Source of the DNA: Mesorhizobium sp. B2-1-8
GTDB taxonomy: Bacteria > Pseudomonadota > Alphaproteobacteria > Rhizobiales > Rhizobiaceae
Length of the DNA stretch: 64,000 bases
Direction: 5' to 3'
Assembly (NCBI RefSeq): GCF_006442545.2
Contig: NZ_CP083952.1
Location: 3,387,501-3,451,500, forward strand
The notes beneath the pieces are model-generated. The model was not told the origin of the DNA, did no database searches, and saw only the letters and a program-made list of their open reading frames with translations. Below, one piece after another: positions 10,641-20,475 of the stretch. Position 1 is the stretch's first letter, and every line of letters begins with the position of its first letter. The position numbers were made by a program, and so were the translations under genes.

Positions 10641-11624
10641 ATGGCTATCTCGCATAACGATACCGAGGGACGCGCGCGCAGCTCGCGTATGCTGCGGACC
10701 GCGCTCGGACCCGCCATCGCCCGGTTCCTAGACGATCCCGCGATCGTTGAGGTTATGCTGAACCCGGATGGCCGGATCTGGGTGGATCGGCTTTCGGAAG
10801 GTTTGGCCGATACGGGGGAAATGCTCGCGCCTACCGCTGGCGAGCGGATTGTGCGCCTGGTCGCCCATCATGTCGGCGCTGAGGTCCATTCCCGTTCCCC
10901 GCGCGTCTCGGCCGAATTGCCGCAAACCGGCGAGCGTTTCGAAGGCCTGCTGCCGCCCGTGGTCGCCGCGCCGGCTTTCGCGATCCGCAAACCTGCGGTC
11001 GCCGTGTTCACGCTCGATGACTATGTCGCGGCGGGCATCATGACTTCTGGCCAGGCCGCGATGTTGCGCGCCGCGGTTGCTGGCCGCGCTAACATCCTCG
11101 TTGCCGGTGGCACATCGACCGGCAAGACGACCCTCACCAACGCGCTGCTCGCCGAAGTGGCGAAAGGGATGGATCGGGTCGTCATCATCGAGGACACCCG
11201 CGAACTGCAATGCGCCGCGCCCAACCTTGTCGCAATGCGCACCAAGGATGGCGTCGCCACGCTCTCCGACCTGGTTCGTTCCTCGCTGCGCCTGCGGCCT
11301 GATCGCATCCCAATCGGCGAAGTGCGCGGCGCCGAGGCCCTGGACCTCTTGAAGGCATGGGGCACAGGGCATCCCGGCGGTATCGGCACCCTTCATGCGG
11401 GGTCCGGTATTGGCGCTCTGCGCCGCCTTGAGCAGCTTATCCAGGAAGCCGTCGTCACTGTCCCGCGTGCGTTGATCGCCGACACGATCGGCCTTGTGGC
11501 TGTCCTGTCCGGACGTGGCGCCGCGCGGCGGCTTAGCGAACTCGTTCGGATCGAGGGTCTCGGCCCCGACGGCGATTATCGCATTGCTGAAGCCAAGCCC
11601 ACCAACCCAGGAGAAACCTCATGA
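10641..11624 (+). CDS. trbB: Conjugal transfer ATPase TrbB (VirB11 family)
   Basis: A 327-residue hexameric secretion ATPase at the cytoplasmic base of the mating-pair-formation apparatus. Walker [10 protein letters not shown] is near residue 156, the Asp box is VIIEDTREL, the Walker B region is RIPIGEVRG and the His box is [14 protein letters not shown]. Start chosen at ATG 10641; the open frame extends to 10527 without family similarity. It heads the trb operon and overlaps trbC by ATGA. No traG or relaxase gene precedes it within the window. Confidence 0.93.
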   Translation: MAISHNDTEGRARSSRMLRTALGPAIARFLDDPAIVEVMLNPDGRIWVDRLSEGLADTGEMLAPTAGERIVRLVAHHVGAEVHSRSPRVSAELPQTGERFEGLLPPVVAAPAFAIRKPAVAVFTLDDYVAAGIMTSGQAAMLRAAVAGRANILVAGGTSTGKTTLTNALLAEVAKGMDRVVIIEDTRELQCAAPNLVAMRTKDGVATLSDLVRSSLRLRPDRIPIGEVRGAEALDLLKAWGTGHPGGIGTLHAGSGIGALRRLEQLIQEAVVTVPRALIADTIGLVAVLSGRGAARRLSELVRIEGLGPDGDYRIAEAKPTNPGETS

Positions 11625-11955
11625 TCCGCCTCCTTGCACACTGCCACGGCAATATGACGCAGGAGCCGTCGCCCTAGCCGTCAATCTCCTGGTCGTGTCG
11701 AACGCCCATGCCTCGGGCTCCTCGATGCCGTGGGAACAGCCGCTCGAAAAAATCCTGCAGTCGGTCGAGGGACCGGTGTCGAAGATCATCGCCGTCATCA
11801 TCATCATCGTCACCGGCCTGACGCTGGCCTTCGGCGACAGTTCGGGCGGTTTCAGGCGGTTGATCCAGATCGTTTTCGGCCTTTCGATCGCCTTCGCGGC
11901 GTCGAGTTTCTTCCTGTCGTTCTTCTCGTTCGGCGGCGGAGCGTTGATCTCATGA
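11621..11955 (+). pseudogene. trbC: Pilin TrbC with a frameshift in the signal peptide
   Basis: TrbC (VirB2-like) is the subunit of the conjugative pilus. The mature part is well preserved: NAHASGSSMPWEQPLEKILQ, then two membrane segments (IIAVIIIIVTGLTLAF and a second near the C-terminus), stop at 11953-11955. The expected start, ATG 11621 overlapping the trbB stop, is in another frame and reaches TAG after 18 codons. One missing base near 11640-11650 would join MIRLLAHCH to QYDAGAVALAVNLLVV. Without it no ATG, GTG or TTG gives a full signal peptide. Confidence 0.8.
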
Positions 11956-12233
11956 CAGCAGCTTTCGAACAATTCGACGCGGTGCCGGGGTGGTCGGTGC
12001 CCGTCCATCGGGCCCTGACCGAGCAGATCCTGCTTGGCGGCGCGCCGCGCGGAATCGCGATCCTGAATGGCACGCTGGCTGGCGCTGTCGGTCTTGGGCT
12101 GCGGCTCTGGCTGGTCGGTCTTCTCATCTGGGCAATCGGACATGTCATGGCGGTGTGGGCTGCCAGGCGCGATCCGCTGTTTTTCGAGGTCGGACGCCGG
12201 CACCTGCGGCTGCCCGGACATCTGTCGGTTTGA
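11952..12233 (+). CDS. trbD: Conjugal transfer protein TrbD (VirB3 family)
   Basis: A 93-residue inner-membrane protein that works with the TrbE ATPase in pilus assembly. It has the TrbD start (EQFDAVPGWSVPVHRALTEQ), then a hydrophobic hairpin at about residues 34-66 and a C-terminal RRDPLFFEVGRRHL segment. Length fits the family. ATG 11952 overlaps the trbC stop as ATGA; the gap to trbE is 10 nt. Confidence 0.9.
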   Translation: MTAAFEQFDAVPGWSVPVHRALTEQILLGGAPRGIAILNGTLAGAVGLGLRLWLVGLLIWAIGHVMAVWAARRDPLFFEVGRRHLRLPGHLSV

Positions 12234-12243
12234 GGGCGTCGTT

Positions 12244-14694
12244 ATGATGAGCCTTGCCGAATACCGCCGGACGGCTGCCCGCCTTGCCGACTATCTGCCT
12301 TGGGTCGCTCTCGTCGCGCCGGGCGTCGTGCTCAACAAGGACGGCAGCTTTCAGCGCACCGCGAGGTTTCGCGGGCCCGATCTCGACTCCGCCGTGGCGG
12401 CGGAACTTGTTGCGGTGGCATCGCGCATCAACAATGCCTTCCGTCGCCTCGGCTCGGGTTGGAGCATCTTCGTTGAAGCACAGCGGCACGAAGCGGCTTC
12501 CTATCCCGAAAGCCAGTTTCCCAATGCGGCCTCCGGCCTGCTCGACGCCGAGCGCAAAGCCGACTTCGACGAGGAAGGAGTTCATTTCGTATCGAGCTAC
12601 TTTCTCACATTCCTGTTCCTGCCGCCGCCCGAAGACGCCACGCGCGCCGAGGGATGGCTTTATGAGGGCCGCGACCAGTCGGGCGCGGATCCGGGTGAGA
12701 TCATGCGCGCCTTTGTCGACCGGACAGAGCGCGTGCTGTCCCTGCTCGACGGGTTCATGCCGGAATGCCACTGGCTCGATGACGGCCAAACGCTGACCTA
12801 CCTGCACACGACGGTCTCCACCAAACGCCATCAGGTGCGCGTCCCCGAGACCCCGATCTATCTCGATGCGCTGCTGGCCGACGAGCCGCTCGCCGGCGGG
12901 CTCGAACCGCGGCTTGGCGACAAGCATCTTCGCGTGCTCACCATCGTCGGCTTCCCGACCGCCACGACACCCGGCCTGCTTGACGACCTCAATAGGTTGG
13001 CCTTCCCGTACCGCTGGTCGACCCGCGCGATCCTGCTCGACAAGGTCGACGCTGTCCGCCTGTTGACCAGGATACGGCGGCAATGGTTCGCCAAGCGCAA
13101 GAGTATCGCCTTGATCCTGAAGGAGGTGATGACCAACGAGGCATCAGCACTGCTCGACACCGACGCCGCCAACAAGGCGGCCGACGCCGATACGGCGCTG
13201 CAGGAGCTCGGCGCCGACATGGCGGGGATGGCCTATGTCACCGCGACCGTCGCCATATGGGATTCCGACCCGCGCGTGGCCGACGAGAAACTGCGGCTCG
13301 TCGAGAAAGTCATCCAGGGCCGCGACTTCACGGCGATTGTCGAGACCGTCAACGCCGTCGACGCCTGGCTCGGCTCCTTGCCAGGGCACGCCTATGCCAA
13401 CGTCCGCCAGCCGCCGATCTCAACGCTCAATCTCGCCCACATGATCCCCCTCTCTGCCGTGTGGGCGGGGCCGGAACGGGACGAGCATCTGGTCAGTCCT
13501 CCCTTGCTTTATGGCAAGACCGAAGGCTCGACCCCGTTCCGGTTGGTCCTTCACGTCGGCGATGTTGGCCACACGCTGGTCGTCGGCCCCACCGGCGCTG
13601 GCAAGTCGGTTCTGCTGGCGCTGATGGCCCTGCAATTTTGCCGCTACCGCAATGCTCAGATCTTCGCCTTCGACTTCGGCGGCTCGATTCGGGCGGCGAC
13701 GCTAGCCATGGGCGGCGACTGGCACGATCTCGGCGGTCATCTTACCGAAGGCATGGACGCCTCCGTTTCGCTGCAGCCGCTCGCCCGCGTTCATGACACG
13801 TACGAGCGCGCTTGGGCGGCTGACTGGATCGTCGCGATCCTGACGCGCGAGGGCATCGTGATCACCCCGGACGCAAAGGAGCATATCTGGGCGGCGCTGA
13901 CGTCGCTGGCTTCGGCTCCGGTCGAGGAGCGCACCATCACCGGGCTCAGCGTGCTTTTGCAAGCCAATGACCTGAAACAGGCGCTTCGTCCTTACTGTGT
14001 TGGCGGCCCTCACGGCCGGCTGCTCGACGCAGAGGCCGAACACCTCGGCCAGGCATCCGTGCAGGCGTTCGAAATCGAGGGTCTGGTGGGCACGCAGGCC
14101 GCGCCGGCCGTCCTATCCTATCTGTTTCATCGCATCGGCGACCGGCTCGACGGTCGTCCGACACTGCTCATCATCGACGAAGGCTGGCTTGCCCTCGACG
14201 ATGACGCGTTCGCCGGGCAGTTGCGCGAGTGGCTGAAGACGCTTCGCAAGAAGAATGCCAGCGTCGTCTTCGCCACCCAGTCACTCTCCGACATCGACAA
14301 TTCGGCTATCGCGCCGGCGATCATCGAAAGCTGTCCGACCCGGCTGCTGTTGCCCAATGAACGCGCCATTGAGCCGCAAATTACCGCCATCTATCGCCGC
14401 TTCGGCCTGAACGACCGCCAGATCGAGATCCTGGCGCGAGCGACACCCAAGCGCGATTATTACTGCCAGTCGCGTCGCGGCAACCGTCTCTTCGAGCTCG
14501 GCCTGTCCGAGGTCGGGCTGGCACTTTGCGCCGCGTCCTCGAAGAGCGATCAGGCCCTGATCGGCAGCATCATCGCCGAGCACGGCCGCGACGACTTCCT
14601 GTCAGCCTGGCTGCGTGCCCGCGATGTCGGCTGGGCCGCCGACCTCATTCCCGATCTCACCGCCCCTGAACCTGAAAAGGATCCCCAACAATGA
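12244..14694 (+). CDS. trbE: Conjugal transfer ATPase TrbE (VirB4 family)
   Basis: An 816-residue ATPase, the largest energy component of the type IV secretion machine. The N-terminal VirB4 domain starts at ATG 12244 (MMSLAEYRRTAARLADYLPW). Walker A VVGPTGAGKSV is near residue 446 and Walker B TLLIIDEGWLALDD near 640, followed by VVFATQSLSDI and LPNERA, both typical of VirB4 proteins. The frame open from 12067 is overlap with trbD. It is intact and full length, and overlaps trbJ by ATGA. Confidence 0.95.
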   Translation: MMSLAEYRRTAARLADYLPWVALVAPGVVLNKDGSFQRTARFRGPDLDSAVAAELVAVASRINNAFRRLGSGWSIFVEAQRHEAASYPESQFPNAASGLLDAERKADFDEEGVHFVSSYFLTFLFLPPPEDATRAEGWLYEGRDQSGADPGEIMRAFVDRTERVLSLLDGFMPECHWLDDGQTLTYLHTTVSTKRHQVRVPETPIYLDALLADEPLAGGLEPRLGDKHLRVLTIVGFPTATTPGLLDDLNRLAFPYRWSTRAILLDKVDAVRLLTRIRRQWFAKRKSIALILKEVMTNEASALLDTDAANKAADADTALQELGADMAGMAYVTATVAIWDSDPRVADEKLRLVEKVIQGRDFTAIVETVNAVDAWLGSLPGHAYANVRQPPISTLNLAHMIPLSAVWAGPERDEHLVSPPLLYGKTEGSTPFRLVLHVGDVGHTLVVGPTGAGKSVLLALMALQFCRYRNAQIFAFDFGGSIRAATLAMGGDWHDLGGHLTEGMDASVSLQPLARVHDTYERAWAADWIVAILTREGIVITPDAKEHIWAALTSLASAPVEERTITGLSVLLQANDLKQALRPYCVGGPHGRLLDAEAEHLGQASVQAFEIEGLVGTQAAPAVLSYLFHRIGDRLDGRPTLLIIDEGWLALDDDAFAGQLREWLKTLRKKNASVVFATQSLSDIDNSAIAPAIIESCPTRLLLPNERAIEPQITAIYRRFGLNDRQIEILARATPKRDYYCQSRRGNRLFELGLSEVGLALCAASSKSDQALIGSIIAEHGRDDFLSAWLRARDVGWAADLIPDLTAPEPEKDPQQ

Positions 14695-15449
14695 CTATTC
14701 GTCAAAGCCGCCGGCGCGCCCTTCTGCTGGCCGCGGCGATGCTCGCCGCGCCGGTCGCGATCTCGCCGATGATGACTGCGGCAGCGCATGCCTTCATCGT
14801 GTTTGATCCGTCGAACTATTCCCAGAATGTCCTGACGGCCGCGCGTTCGCTGCAGCAGATCACGAACCAGATCACCTCGCTTCAGAACCAGGCCCAGATG
14901 CTGATCAACCAGGCGCGCAACCTGGCGAGCCTGCCTTTGTCCTCGCTCCAGCAACTGCAACAGTCGGTGCAGCGCACGCAACAGCTTCTCGGCGAGGCAC
15001 AGAACATCGCCTTCGACGTCCAGCAGGTCGACAAGGCCTTTCAGCAGCAATACGGCAGCGCCTCACTCTCCGCTTCCGACCAGCAGCTCGTCACGGACGC
15101 GCGTTCGCGCTGGCAAAACACGGTAGGCGGTCTCCAGGACGCCATGCGCATCCAGGCGGGCGTCGTCGGAAATATCGAGACCGGTCGCGCGCAGATGTCG
15201 GCGTTGGTCGGCGCCAGCCAATCGGCGACCGGTGCGCTGCAGGCAACGCAAGCCGGCAATCAGTTGCTTGCGCTTCAGGGCCAGCAGCTTGCGGACCTGA
15301 CCGCCGTGGTAGCCGCCAACGGTCGCGCCCAGGCGCTGACCGAAGCTGAACGTGCCGCCGCGGTCGACCAGGGCCGCGAGCAACGCCGCCGCTTCCTGAC
15401 CCCTGGCTCCGGGTATCAGGCCGGCGACGTTCAAATGTTCAACCGCTGA
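14691..15449 (+). CDS. trbJ: Conjugal transfer protein TrbJ (VirB5-like)
   Basis: A 252-residue periplasmic protein, thought to be a minor pilus component. A signal peptide covers about residues 1-33 (arginine-rich start, hydrophobic core, TAAAHA cleavage site), followed by FIVFDPSNYSQNVLTAARSL, a TrbJ hallmark. The rest is Gln-rich and predicted coiled coil. ATG 14691 overlaps the trbE stop. Confidence 0.9.
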   Translation: MTIRQSRRRALLLAAAMLAAPVAISPMMTAAAHAFIVFDPSNYSQNVLTAARSLQQITNQITSLQNQAQMLINQARNLASLPLSSLQQLQQSVQRTQQLLGEAQNIAFDVQQVDKAFQQQYGSASLSASDQQLVTDARSRWQNTVGGLQDAMRIQAGVVGNIETGRAQMSALVGASQSATGALQATQAGNQLLALQGQQLADLTAVVAANGRAQALTEAERAAAVDQGREQRRRFLTPGSGYQAGDVQMFNR

Positions 15450-15454
15450 GGGTC

Positions 15455-15787
15455 ATGGCCATGGACGGCAAAGCCCTCGCTCGCCTCGTGGCCGTCGTCT
15501 TCGTCGCGGTCGCCGTCGCGGCGACCGCGCTCGAGATGAGCCGGAAGGAAGACAAGCGGGTAGGGGAGGGCCCGCACACACCGGCGGCCTCGGCGCCGAA
15601 TCCGCTTCGTGACCGCCTGCGCCGCTGCCGGGCCCTCGGCGCGGCTGCTCTGCGTGACGAGGGATGTGCGCGGCTGTGGGCCGAACAGCGCCATCGCTTC
15701 CTCGGCCTCGAAAAGCCGTCCCGGAGTTCGATAAGCGAGCCGGCCGTTTCGCAGTCGCCTGATGCCGCCCTGCGCGAGGCCCGATAG
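15455..15787 (+). CDS. trbK: Putative entry-exclusion protein TrbK
   Basis: A 110-residue protein with an N-terminal membrane segment (LARLVAVVFVAVAVAATALE) and a charged tail containing two cysteines (RRCRALG and DEGCARLW). This is the pattern of TrbK-alt proteins, which stop redundant transfer into cells already carrying the element. Position between trbJ and trbL supports the call. A second in-frame ATG lies two codons later. Confidence 0.75.
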   Translation: MAMDGKALARLVAVVFVAVAVAATALEMSRKEDKRVGEGPHTPAASAPNPLRDRLRRCRALGAAALRDEGCARLWAEQRHRFLGLEKPSRSSISEPAVSQSPDAALREAR

Positions 15788-15789
15788 AC

Positions 15790-17156
15790 ATGGGCAATAC
15801 CGGCGTCATCGACCATTTCCTGGCCACCTTCACCCGCTACATCGACAGCGGCTTCGGCCTGCTCGGCGGCGAGGTCGCCTTCGTCGCCACCACGTTGATC
15901 GTCATCGACGTGACGCTCGCCGCGCTTTTCTGGAGCTGGGGCGCCGATGACGACATCCTCGCGCGGCTCGTCAAGAAGACGCTCTTCGTCGGCGTCTTCG
16001 CCTACCTGATCTCCAACTGGAACAGCCTGGCCCAAATCGTCTTCGATAGTTTCTCCGGTCTTGGTCTCAAGGCGAGTGGAACCGGTTTCTCGGCACAGGA
16101 CCTGCTACACCCCGGCAAGGTAGCGCAAACCGGCCTCGACGCGGGACGACCATTGCTTGAGGCGATCTCCGGCTTGATGGGCTACATCTCCTTCTTTGAA
16201 AACTCCAGATCGCTTGCCTGCTCTTCGCCTGGGCGCTCGTCCTGCTCGCCTTCTTCATCTTGGCGGTGCAGCTCTTTGTGACCCTGATCGAGTTCAAGCT
16301 GGCGACGCTGGCCGGCTTCGTGCTGATCCCTTTCGGCCTCTTCGGCAAGACGGCCTTCATGGCCGAGCGCGTGCTCGGCAACGTCATCTCGTCCGGCATC
16401 AAGGTTCTGGTGCTTGCCGTGGTCATCGGCATCGGATCGACGCTCTTCGGCGAATTCACGCAAGGCTTCGGCGGCGAGAACCCCACCATCGACCAGGCCA
16501 TGGCGATCGTGCTGGCGGCGCTCTCGCTGCTTGGCCTCGGCATCTTCGGTCCCGGCATCGCCAACGGCCTCGTCGCGGGTGGACCGCAGCTTGGCGCCGG
16601 TGCGGCCGTCGGCACTGGCCTTGCCGCGGGCGGCTTGGCGGTTGCAGGTTATGGCGCAGCCGGCCTGGCGGCGCGAGGCGGGACAGCCGCATTCTCGGGA
16701 GCGGCGTCAGCCGCGCGTGGCGGGGCCTCACTCGCTGGCGGCGGTTCGGCCGCTTATACGCTTGGCGCCGCTGGCCAAGCTGGCGCGGCAGGCATCGCCT
16801 CCGGCTTGGGCGGGATTGCGCGCGCAGGCGCCTCGGCGGCAGCCTCCCCACTCAAGCGCGCTGCCGCCAACACCGGTCAATCGCTCAAGTCGAGCTTCGC
16901 AACCGCCGCCAATTCAGCCGCTGAAATCACCGGGGGCTCTTCGACCATGGGAACGATCGGAGGCGCCGCGGTGTCAGCCGCGGCTCCTCCGCCCGCCGCG
17001 GGCAAGCCGCCCGGCACTCAAGAACAGCCCGAATGGGCCAGGCGCATGCATCGCTCACAGCGCCTCGCGCACGGCGCCCAGACCGCCGCACACGCGGTGC
17101 GCGCCGGCGACAGCCACGGCGGCGGAGCCTCGATTTCTCTTTCTGAAGGCGAATGA
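15790..17156 (+). pseudogene. trbL: Conjugal transfer membrane protein TrbL (VirB6 family), frameshifted
   Basis: TrbL is the polytopic inner-membrane channel component. The first frame (from ATG 15790) reads well to LMGYISFFEN and then degrades to a stop near 16281. The expected continuation QIACLLFAWALVLLAFFILA is present in another frame and runs to a stop at 17156 through membrane segments and a long Ala/Gly-rich tail. The shift is at about 16203-16208, where one base (or four) is missing. A functional TrbL is therefore not made as written. Confidence 0.85.
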
Positions 17157-17159
17157 CCC

Positions 17160-17849
17160 ATGAACATCTTTCGGCGCCCCGCCGTCCACTACGGCAAGAC
17201 CCCTCGACCGGAAACCCCTTATCAAAAGGCGCAGCAGATCTGGGATGAGCGCATCGGCTCCGCCCGCGTGCAGGCACGAAACTGGCGCGCCATGGCGTTC
17301 GGGTCGCTGATCCTGTCGGCGGGGCTGGCCACTTCACTGGTCTGGCAATTGGGCCGCGGTACCGTGGTGCCCTGGGTCGTGCAGGTCGATAGGCTCGGCC
17401 AGGCTCAAGCGACCGCGCCCGCGATCGCCGACTACAAGCCAACCGATCCGCAGATCGCGTGGCATCTCGCCCGCTTTATCGAGCAGGTGCGCTCTGTTCC
17501 AGCCGACCCAATCATCCTGCGCCAGGACTGGCTGCGCGCCTATGAATGGACCACCGACCAGGGTGCTGCGGCGCTCAACGACTATGCTCGCGCTGACGAT
17601 CCTTTCTCCAAGGTCCGCAAGCAGCAGGTCGCGGTGGAGATCTCTTCGGTCATCAGAGCCTCGCCAAACTCCTTCCGTGTCGCCTGGATCGAGCACCACT
17701 ACGAAAACGGCCAGCTCTCAGGCACCGAGCGCTGGACCGCGATCCTGACGATCGTGACGCAGATGCCAAACGACGCCGAACGGCTTCGCGCCAATCCCCT
17801 TGGCATTTACGTCAACGCCATCAACTGGTCGCGGGAGATGAGCCAATGA
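17160..17849 (+). CDS. trbF: Conjugal transfer protein TrbF (VirB8 family)
   Basis: A 229-residue bitopic inner-membrane protein that nucleates the secretion complex. It has a cytoplasmic N-terminus (NIFRRPAVHYGKTPRPETPY), one membrane helix at about residues 41-60 and a periplasmic VirB8-like domain with SFRVAWIEHHYENGQLSGTE. It overlaps trbG by ATGA at 17846-17849. Confidence 0.93.
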   Translation: MNIFRRPAVHYGKTPRPETPYQKAQQIWDERIGSARVQARNWRAMAFGSLILSAGLATSLVWQLGRGTVVPWVVQVDRLGQAQATAPAIADYKPTDPQIAWHLARFIEQVRSVPADPIILRQDWLRAYEWTTDQGAAALNDYARADDPFSKVRKQQVAVEISSVIRASPNSFRVAWIEHHYENGQLSGTERWTAILTIVTQMPNDAERLRANPLGIYVNAINWSREMSQ

Positions 17850-18910
17850 GCCCGAGATTGCGTCTTGTCGCTGGCCCAAGTCTCGCAAGATGGCTGCTAC
17901 CGGCCATGCTGGTCTCGGGAACCACGCTCCTCGCGAACTGCGCCATGGCGCCGAAGAAGCCGCCCAAGATCAGCTACGATTCCTATGTTCCCCCTTTGCC
18001 GCCGGCTCCGGCCGCCGCGAAAGACGAACGGCCGAAACCTCTTCGCGTGCCACCAGGCTGGGCACCCGCGCGGGGCGGCGCCATCGGCGAAACACCGGCC
18101 GCGCGCGTCGAGAACGCAAACGCGGCAGCGCGCGTGGAGCCGCGCCGCGAGGGCTACTACAACGCCATCCAGATCTACCCATGGAGCGAAGGAGCGCTCT
18201 ATCAGGTCTACGCCGCGCCTGGCCAGATAACGGACATCGCGCTCGAGCCGGGCGAAAGTCTGACGGGAGACGGTCCGATCGCGGCCGGTGACACCGCGCG
18301 CTGGATTATCGGCGACACGGAAAGCGGGTCCGGCGTCGCGCGGCGCATCCACGTCCTGGTAAAACCCTCCCGCGCGGACATCACCACGAACCTTATCATC
18401 GCCACCGACCGGCGCAGCTATATGCTTGAGCTACGGGCAGGCGTGAAGCCCTACATGCCTGCCGTTGCGTGGTCCTATCCGGCCCTGAAAGCGGGACCCC
18501 TGCAGACCGTCGCCACAACACCGGTCATACCGGACGTTACCGCGCGCAACTATCGGTACGGCCTTACCGGCGACAGCCCACCCTGGAAGCCGGTCGGCGC
18601 CTACGACGACGGCCGCCGGGTATACGTCGAGTTTCCGCGCGGCATTGTGCAAGGCGAGATGCCGCCGATTTTCGTCATCGGTCCGGAAGGCGAGGCTGAA
18701 ATCACCAACAGCCGCGTCTATCAGAACGTCCTGATCGTCGACCGCCTTTTTGGGGCCGCCGAACTGCGTCTTGGCGCCGGCAAGCGGCAGCAGACGGTAA
18801 GGATCGTCCGCAACGATGGTGGAAGAACCGATGGGTTGTGGCGGAGGCCAAGCGACAGCGTCGCGTCAAGGGTGCCGAACTCAACGCACAGGGGAGCACT
18901 GCAGCCATGA
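17846..18910 (+). CDS. trbG: Conjugal transfer lipoprotein TrbG (VirB9 family)
   Basis: A 354-residue outer-membrane core component. The signal peptide ends in a lipobox (LLANC near residue 32), followed by a Pro-rich linker and two beta-rich VirB9 domains (YYNAIQIYPWSEGALYQVYA; DGRRVYVEFPRGIVQGEMPP; ADRLFG-like segment near 300). The last ~30 residues after VRIVRNDGG look unusual for the family and may reflect an old indel. It overlaps trbI by ATGA at 18907. Confidence 0.9.
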   Translation: MSPRLRLVAGPSLARWLLPAMLVSGTTLLANCAMAPKKPPKISYDSYVPPLPPAPAAAKDERPKPLRVPPGWAPARGGAIGETPAARVENANAAARVEPRREGYYNAIQIYPWSEGALYQVYAAPGQITDIALEPGESLTGDGPIAAGDTARWIIGDTESGSGVARRIHVLVKPSRADITTNLIIATDRRSYMLELRAGVKPYMPAVAWSYPALKAGPLQTVATTPVIPDVTARNYRYGLTGDSPPWKPVGAYDDGRRVYVEFPRGIVQGEMPPIFVIGPEGEAEITNSRVYQNVLIVDRLFGAAELRLGAGKRQQTVRIVRNDGGRTDGLWRRPSDSVASRVPNSTHRGALQP

Positions 18911-20043
18911 ACGAGAACCATATGGACGTCGAACCCATGCGGCTTCGCGCCGACCCGCCGCGCGTGACGCGTCTTTCGCGCAAGATGCTCGCAGGCATCG
19001 GCTTCGTCGCCTCGCTCGGTCTCGGGGGCGCGCTGATCTACGCCCTGCAGGACGCCAACACATTCAAGCAGGGCGAAGAGCTCTACCCGACCTCCAATCG
19101 GCCGCCCGCTGACGGACTGGCGCGCCTGCCGCGCGACTATGCCGGCCCGGTCCTTGGGCCGCCGTTGCCTGGTGATCTCGGCAGGCCGATCCTCGATGCC
19201 CAAAACAAGGGACAGGCCGTCGTGCCTCTCGCGACCGCCAGCGCCGCGATTGACGAAGCCGAGCAACGCCGGCGAGCCGAAGAGGAAGCGGCCCGAACCT
19301 CACGCATCTTTTTCCAGACAGCGCAAGGAGATGCCAGGACCGCGGAGGCGTCCGCCCCTGCTGTTATCAACCTTGCCAGTCAGAACGGTCAACCAAATGC
19401 GCAGGATCGCCAGCTTGCCTTCCTGTCCGCTGCCGCTGACCGGCGGACCGTGGCGTCAGATCACGTCACACCGCCGGCGTCACCTTATGTGCTTCAAGCC
19501 GGTGCCGTGATCCCGGCCGCGCTCATCACGGGTATCCGGTCGGACTTGCCCGGCCAGATCAGCGCGCAGGTAACCGAGAATGTCTATGACAGTCCCACCG
19601 GCCGCTCGCTGCTCATCCCGCAAGGCACTCGTGTTATTGGGCAATACGACAACGGAATTCGTTCGGGACAGCGTCGCTTGCTGCTCGTCTGGAACAGGCT
19701 GATCTTTCCCGACGGACGCTCCATCGTTCTGGAGCGGCAGCCTGGCGCAGATGAGCAGGGGTATGCTGGGCTTGAGGACGGCGTCGACTATCACTGGGGC
19801 GAGTTGTTCAAGGCCGCGGCGTTGTCGACCGTTCTGAGCGTTGGCGCACAGTCCGGTTCGTCCGACCAAGACAGCGATATCGTGCGTGCTCTGCGCAGCG
19901 GCGCCTCCGATAGCGTCAGCCATCTAGGCCAACGGGTCGTTCAGCGGCAACTCGATGTGGCGCCGACGCTTACGATCCGACCCGGGCTTCCCGTTCGCGT
20001 TCTCGTGACCCGCGACCTCGCGCTTGAACCATACGGAGGTTGA
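18907..20043 (+). CDS. trbI: Conjugal transfer protein TrbI (VirB10 family)
   Basis: A 378-residue protein bridging the inner and outer membranes of the conjugation channel. It has a short cytoplasmic N-terminus, one membrane helix ([17 protein letters not shown], about residues 29-47), a periplasmic linker and the C-terminal VirB10 domain with [20 protein letters not shown] and [15 protein letters not shown]. It is complete. The next gene starts 1 nt after its stop but is cut off. Confidence 0.94.
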   Translation: MNENHMDVEPMRLRADPPRVTRLSRKMLAGIGFVASLGLGGALIYALQDANTFKQGEELYPTSNRPPADGLARLPRDYAGPVLGPPLPGDLGRPILDAQNKGQAVVPLATASAAIDEAEQRRRAEEEAARTSRIFFQTAQGDARTAEASAPAVINLASQNGQPNAQDRQLAFLSAAADRRTVASDHVTPPASPYVLQAGAVIPAALITGIRSDLPGQISAQVTENVYDSPTGRSLLIPQGTRVIGQYDNGIRSGQRRLLLVWNRLIFPDGRSIVLERQPGADEQGYAGLEDGVDYHWGELFKAAALSTVLSVGAQSGSSDQDSDIVRALRSGASDSVSHLGQRVVQRQLDVAPTLTIRPGLPVRVLVTRDLALEPYGG

Positions 20044-20044
20044 T

Positions 20045-20089
20045 ATGGCCAAGTTGAAACTCGCAACCATCAGTGACGACAAGCCAGTG
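20045..20089 (+). pseudogene. DUF2274 gene truncated after 15 codons
   Basis: The ATG at 20045 begins [15 protein letters not shown], which matches the start of the small DUF2274 proteins that normally follow trbI. At 20089/20090 the sequence changes abruptly to antisense IS256-type transposase coding. About 60 or more codons are gone. The breakpoint shows that a mobile element or IS-mediated deletion removed the end of the trb operon. Confidence 0.75.
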
Positions 20090-20475
20090 AGCTTCGGGAT
20101 GCGCAGCTCGACCGTGCCGGCCCGCGTCTCCCAGTCCCGGTCGCGGTAGCCGTTGCGCTGGGCGAGCCGCAGCGGGTTCTTCTCGCCATAGCCGGCGCCG
20201 GTGGCCGCGCCCACCTCCATTTCCATCAGCCGCTCGGCGGCAAAGCCGATCATCTCGCGCAGCAGATCGGCATCCGGGGTCTTCTCCACGAGCGTGCGCA
20301 GGTTCATCATGTCGTCGGTCATCGGTGGTCCTTCCGAAATGGGGTTGGCGTCAACAACCAAACCCTAACGGAAAACGCCGATGACCACCGACACCCCGCT
20401 CACTCGCTACAGCGCTACTAACGGCGCGCTCGCGAGCGGCTTCGTAACCGCCAGCTACACCACTTGATGGGACAC
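20090..20475 (-). mobile_element. IS256-family insertion sequence fragment (left end and transposase N-terminus)
   Basis: The ATG at 20320-20322 begins [20 protein letters not shown] and continues through [38 protein letters not shown], the N-terminal part of Mutator/IS256 transposases. It stops being homologous at RIPKL, about 78 of roughly 400 residues, where the trb DUF2274 gene joins. The stretch on to about 20475 resembles an IS256-type terminal region ending in GTGTCCCATCAAGTGG on the minus strand; that end is from memory. The element cannot transpose. Confidence 0.8.
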
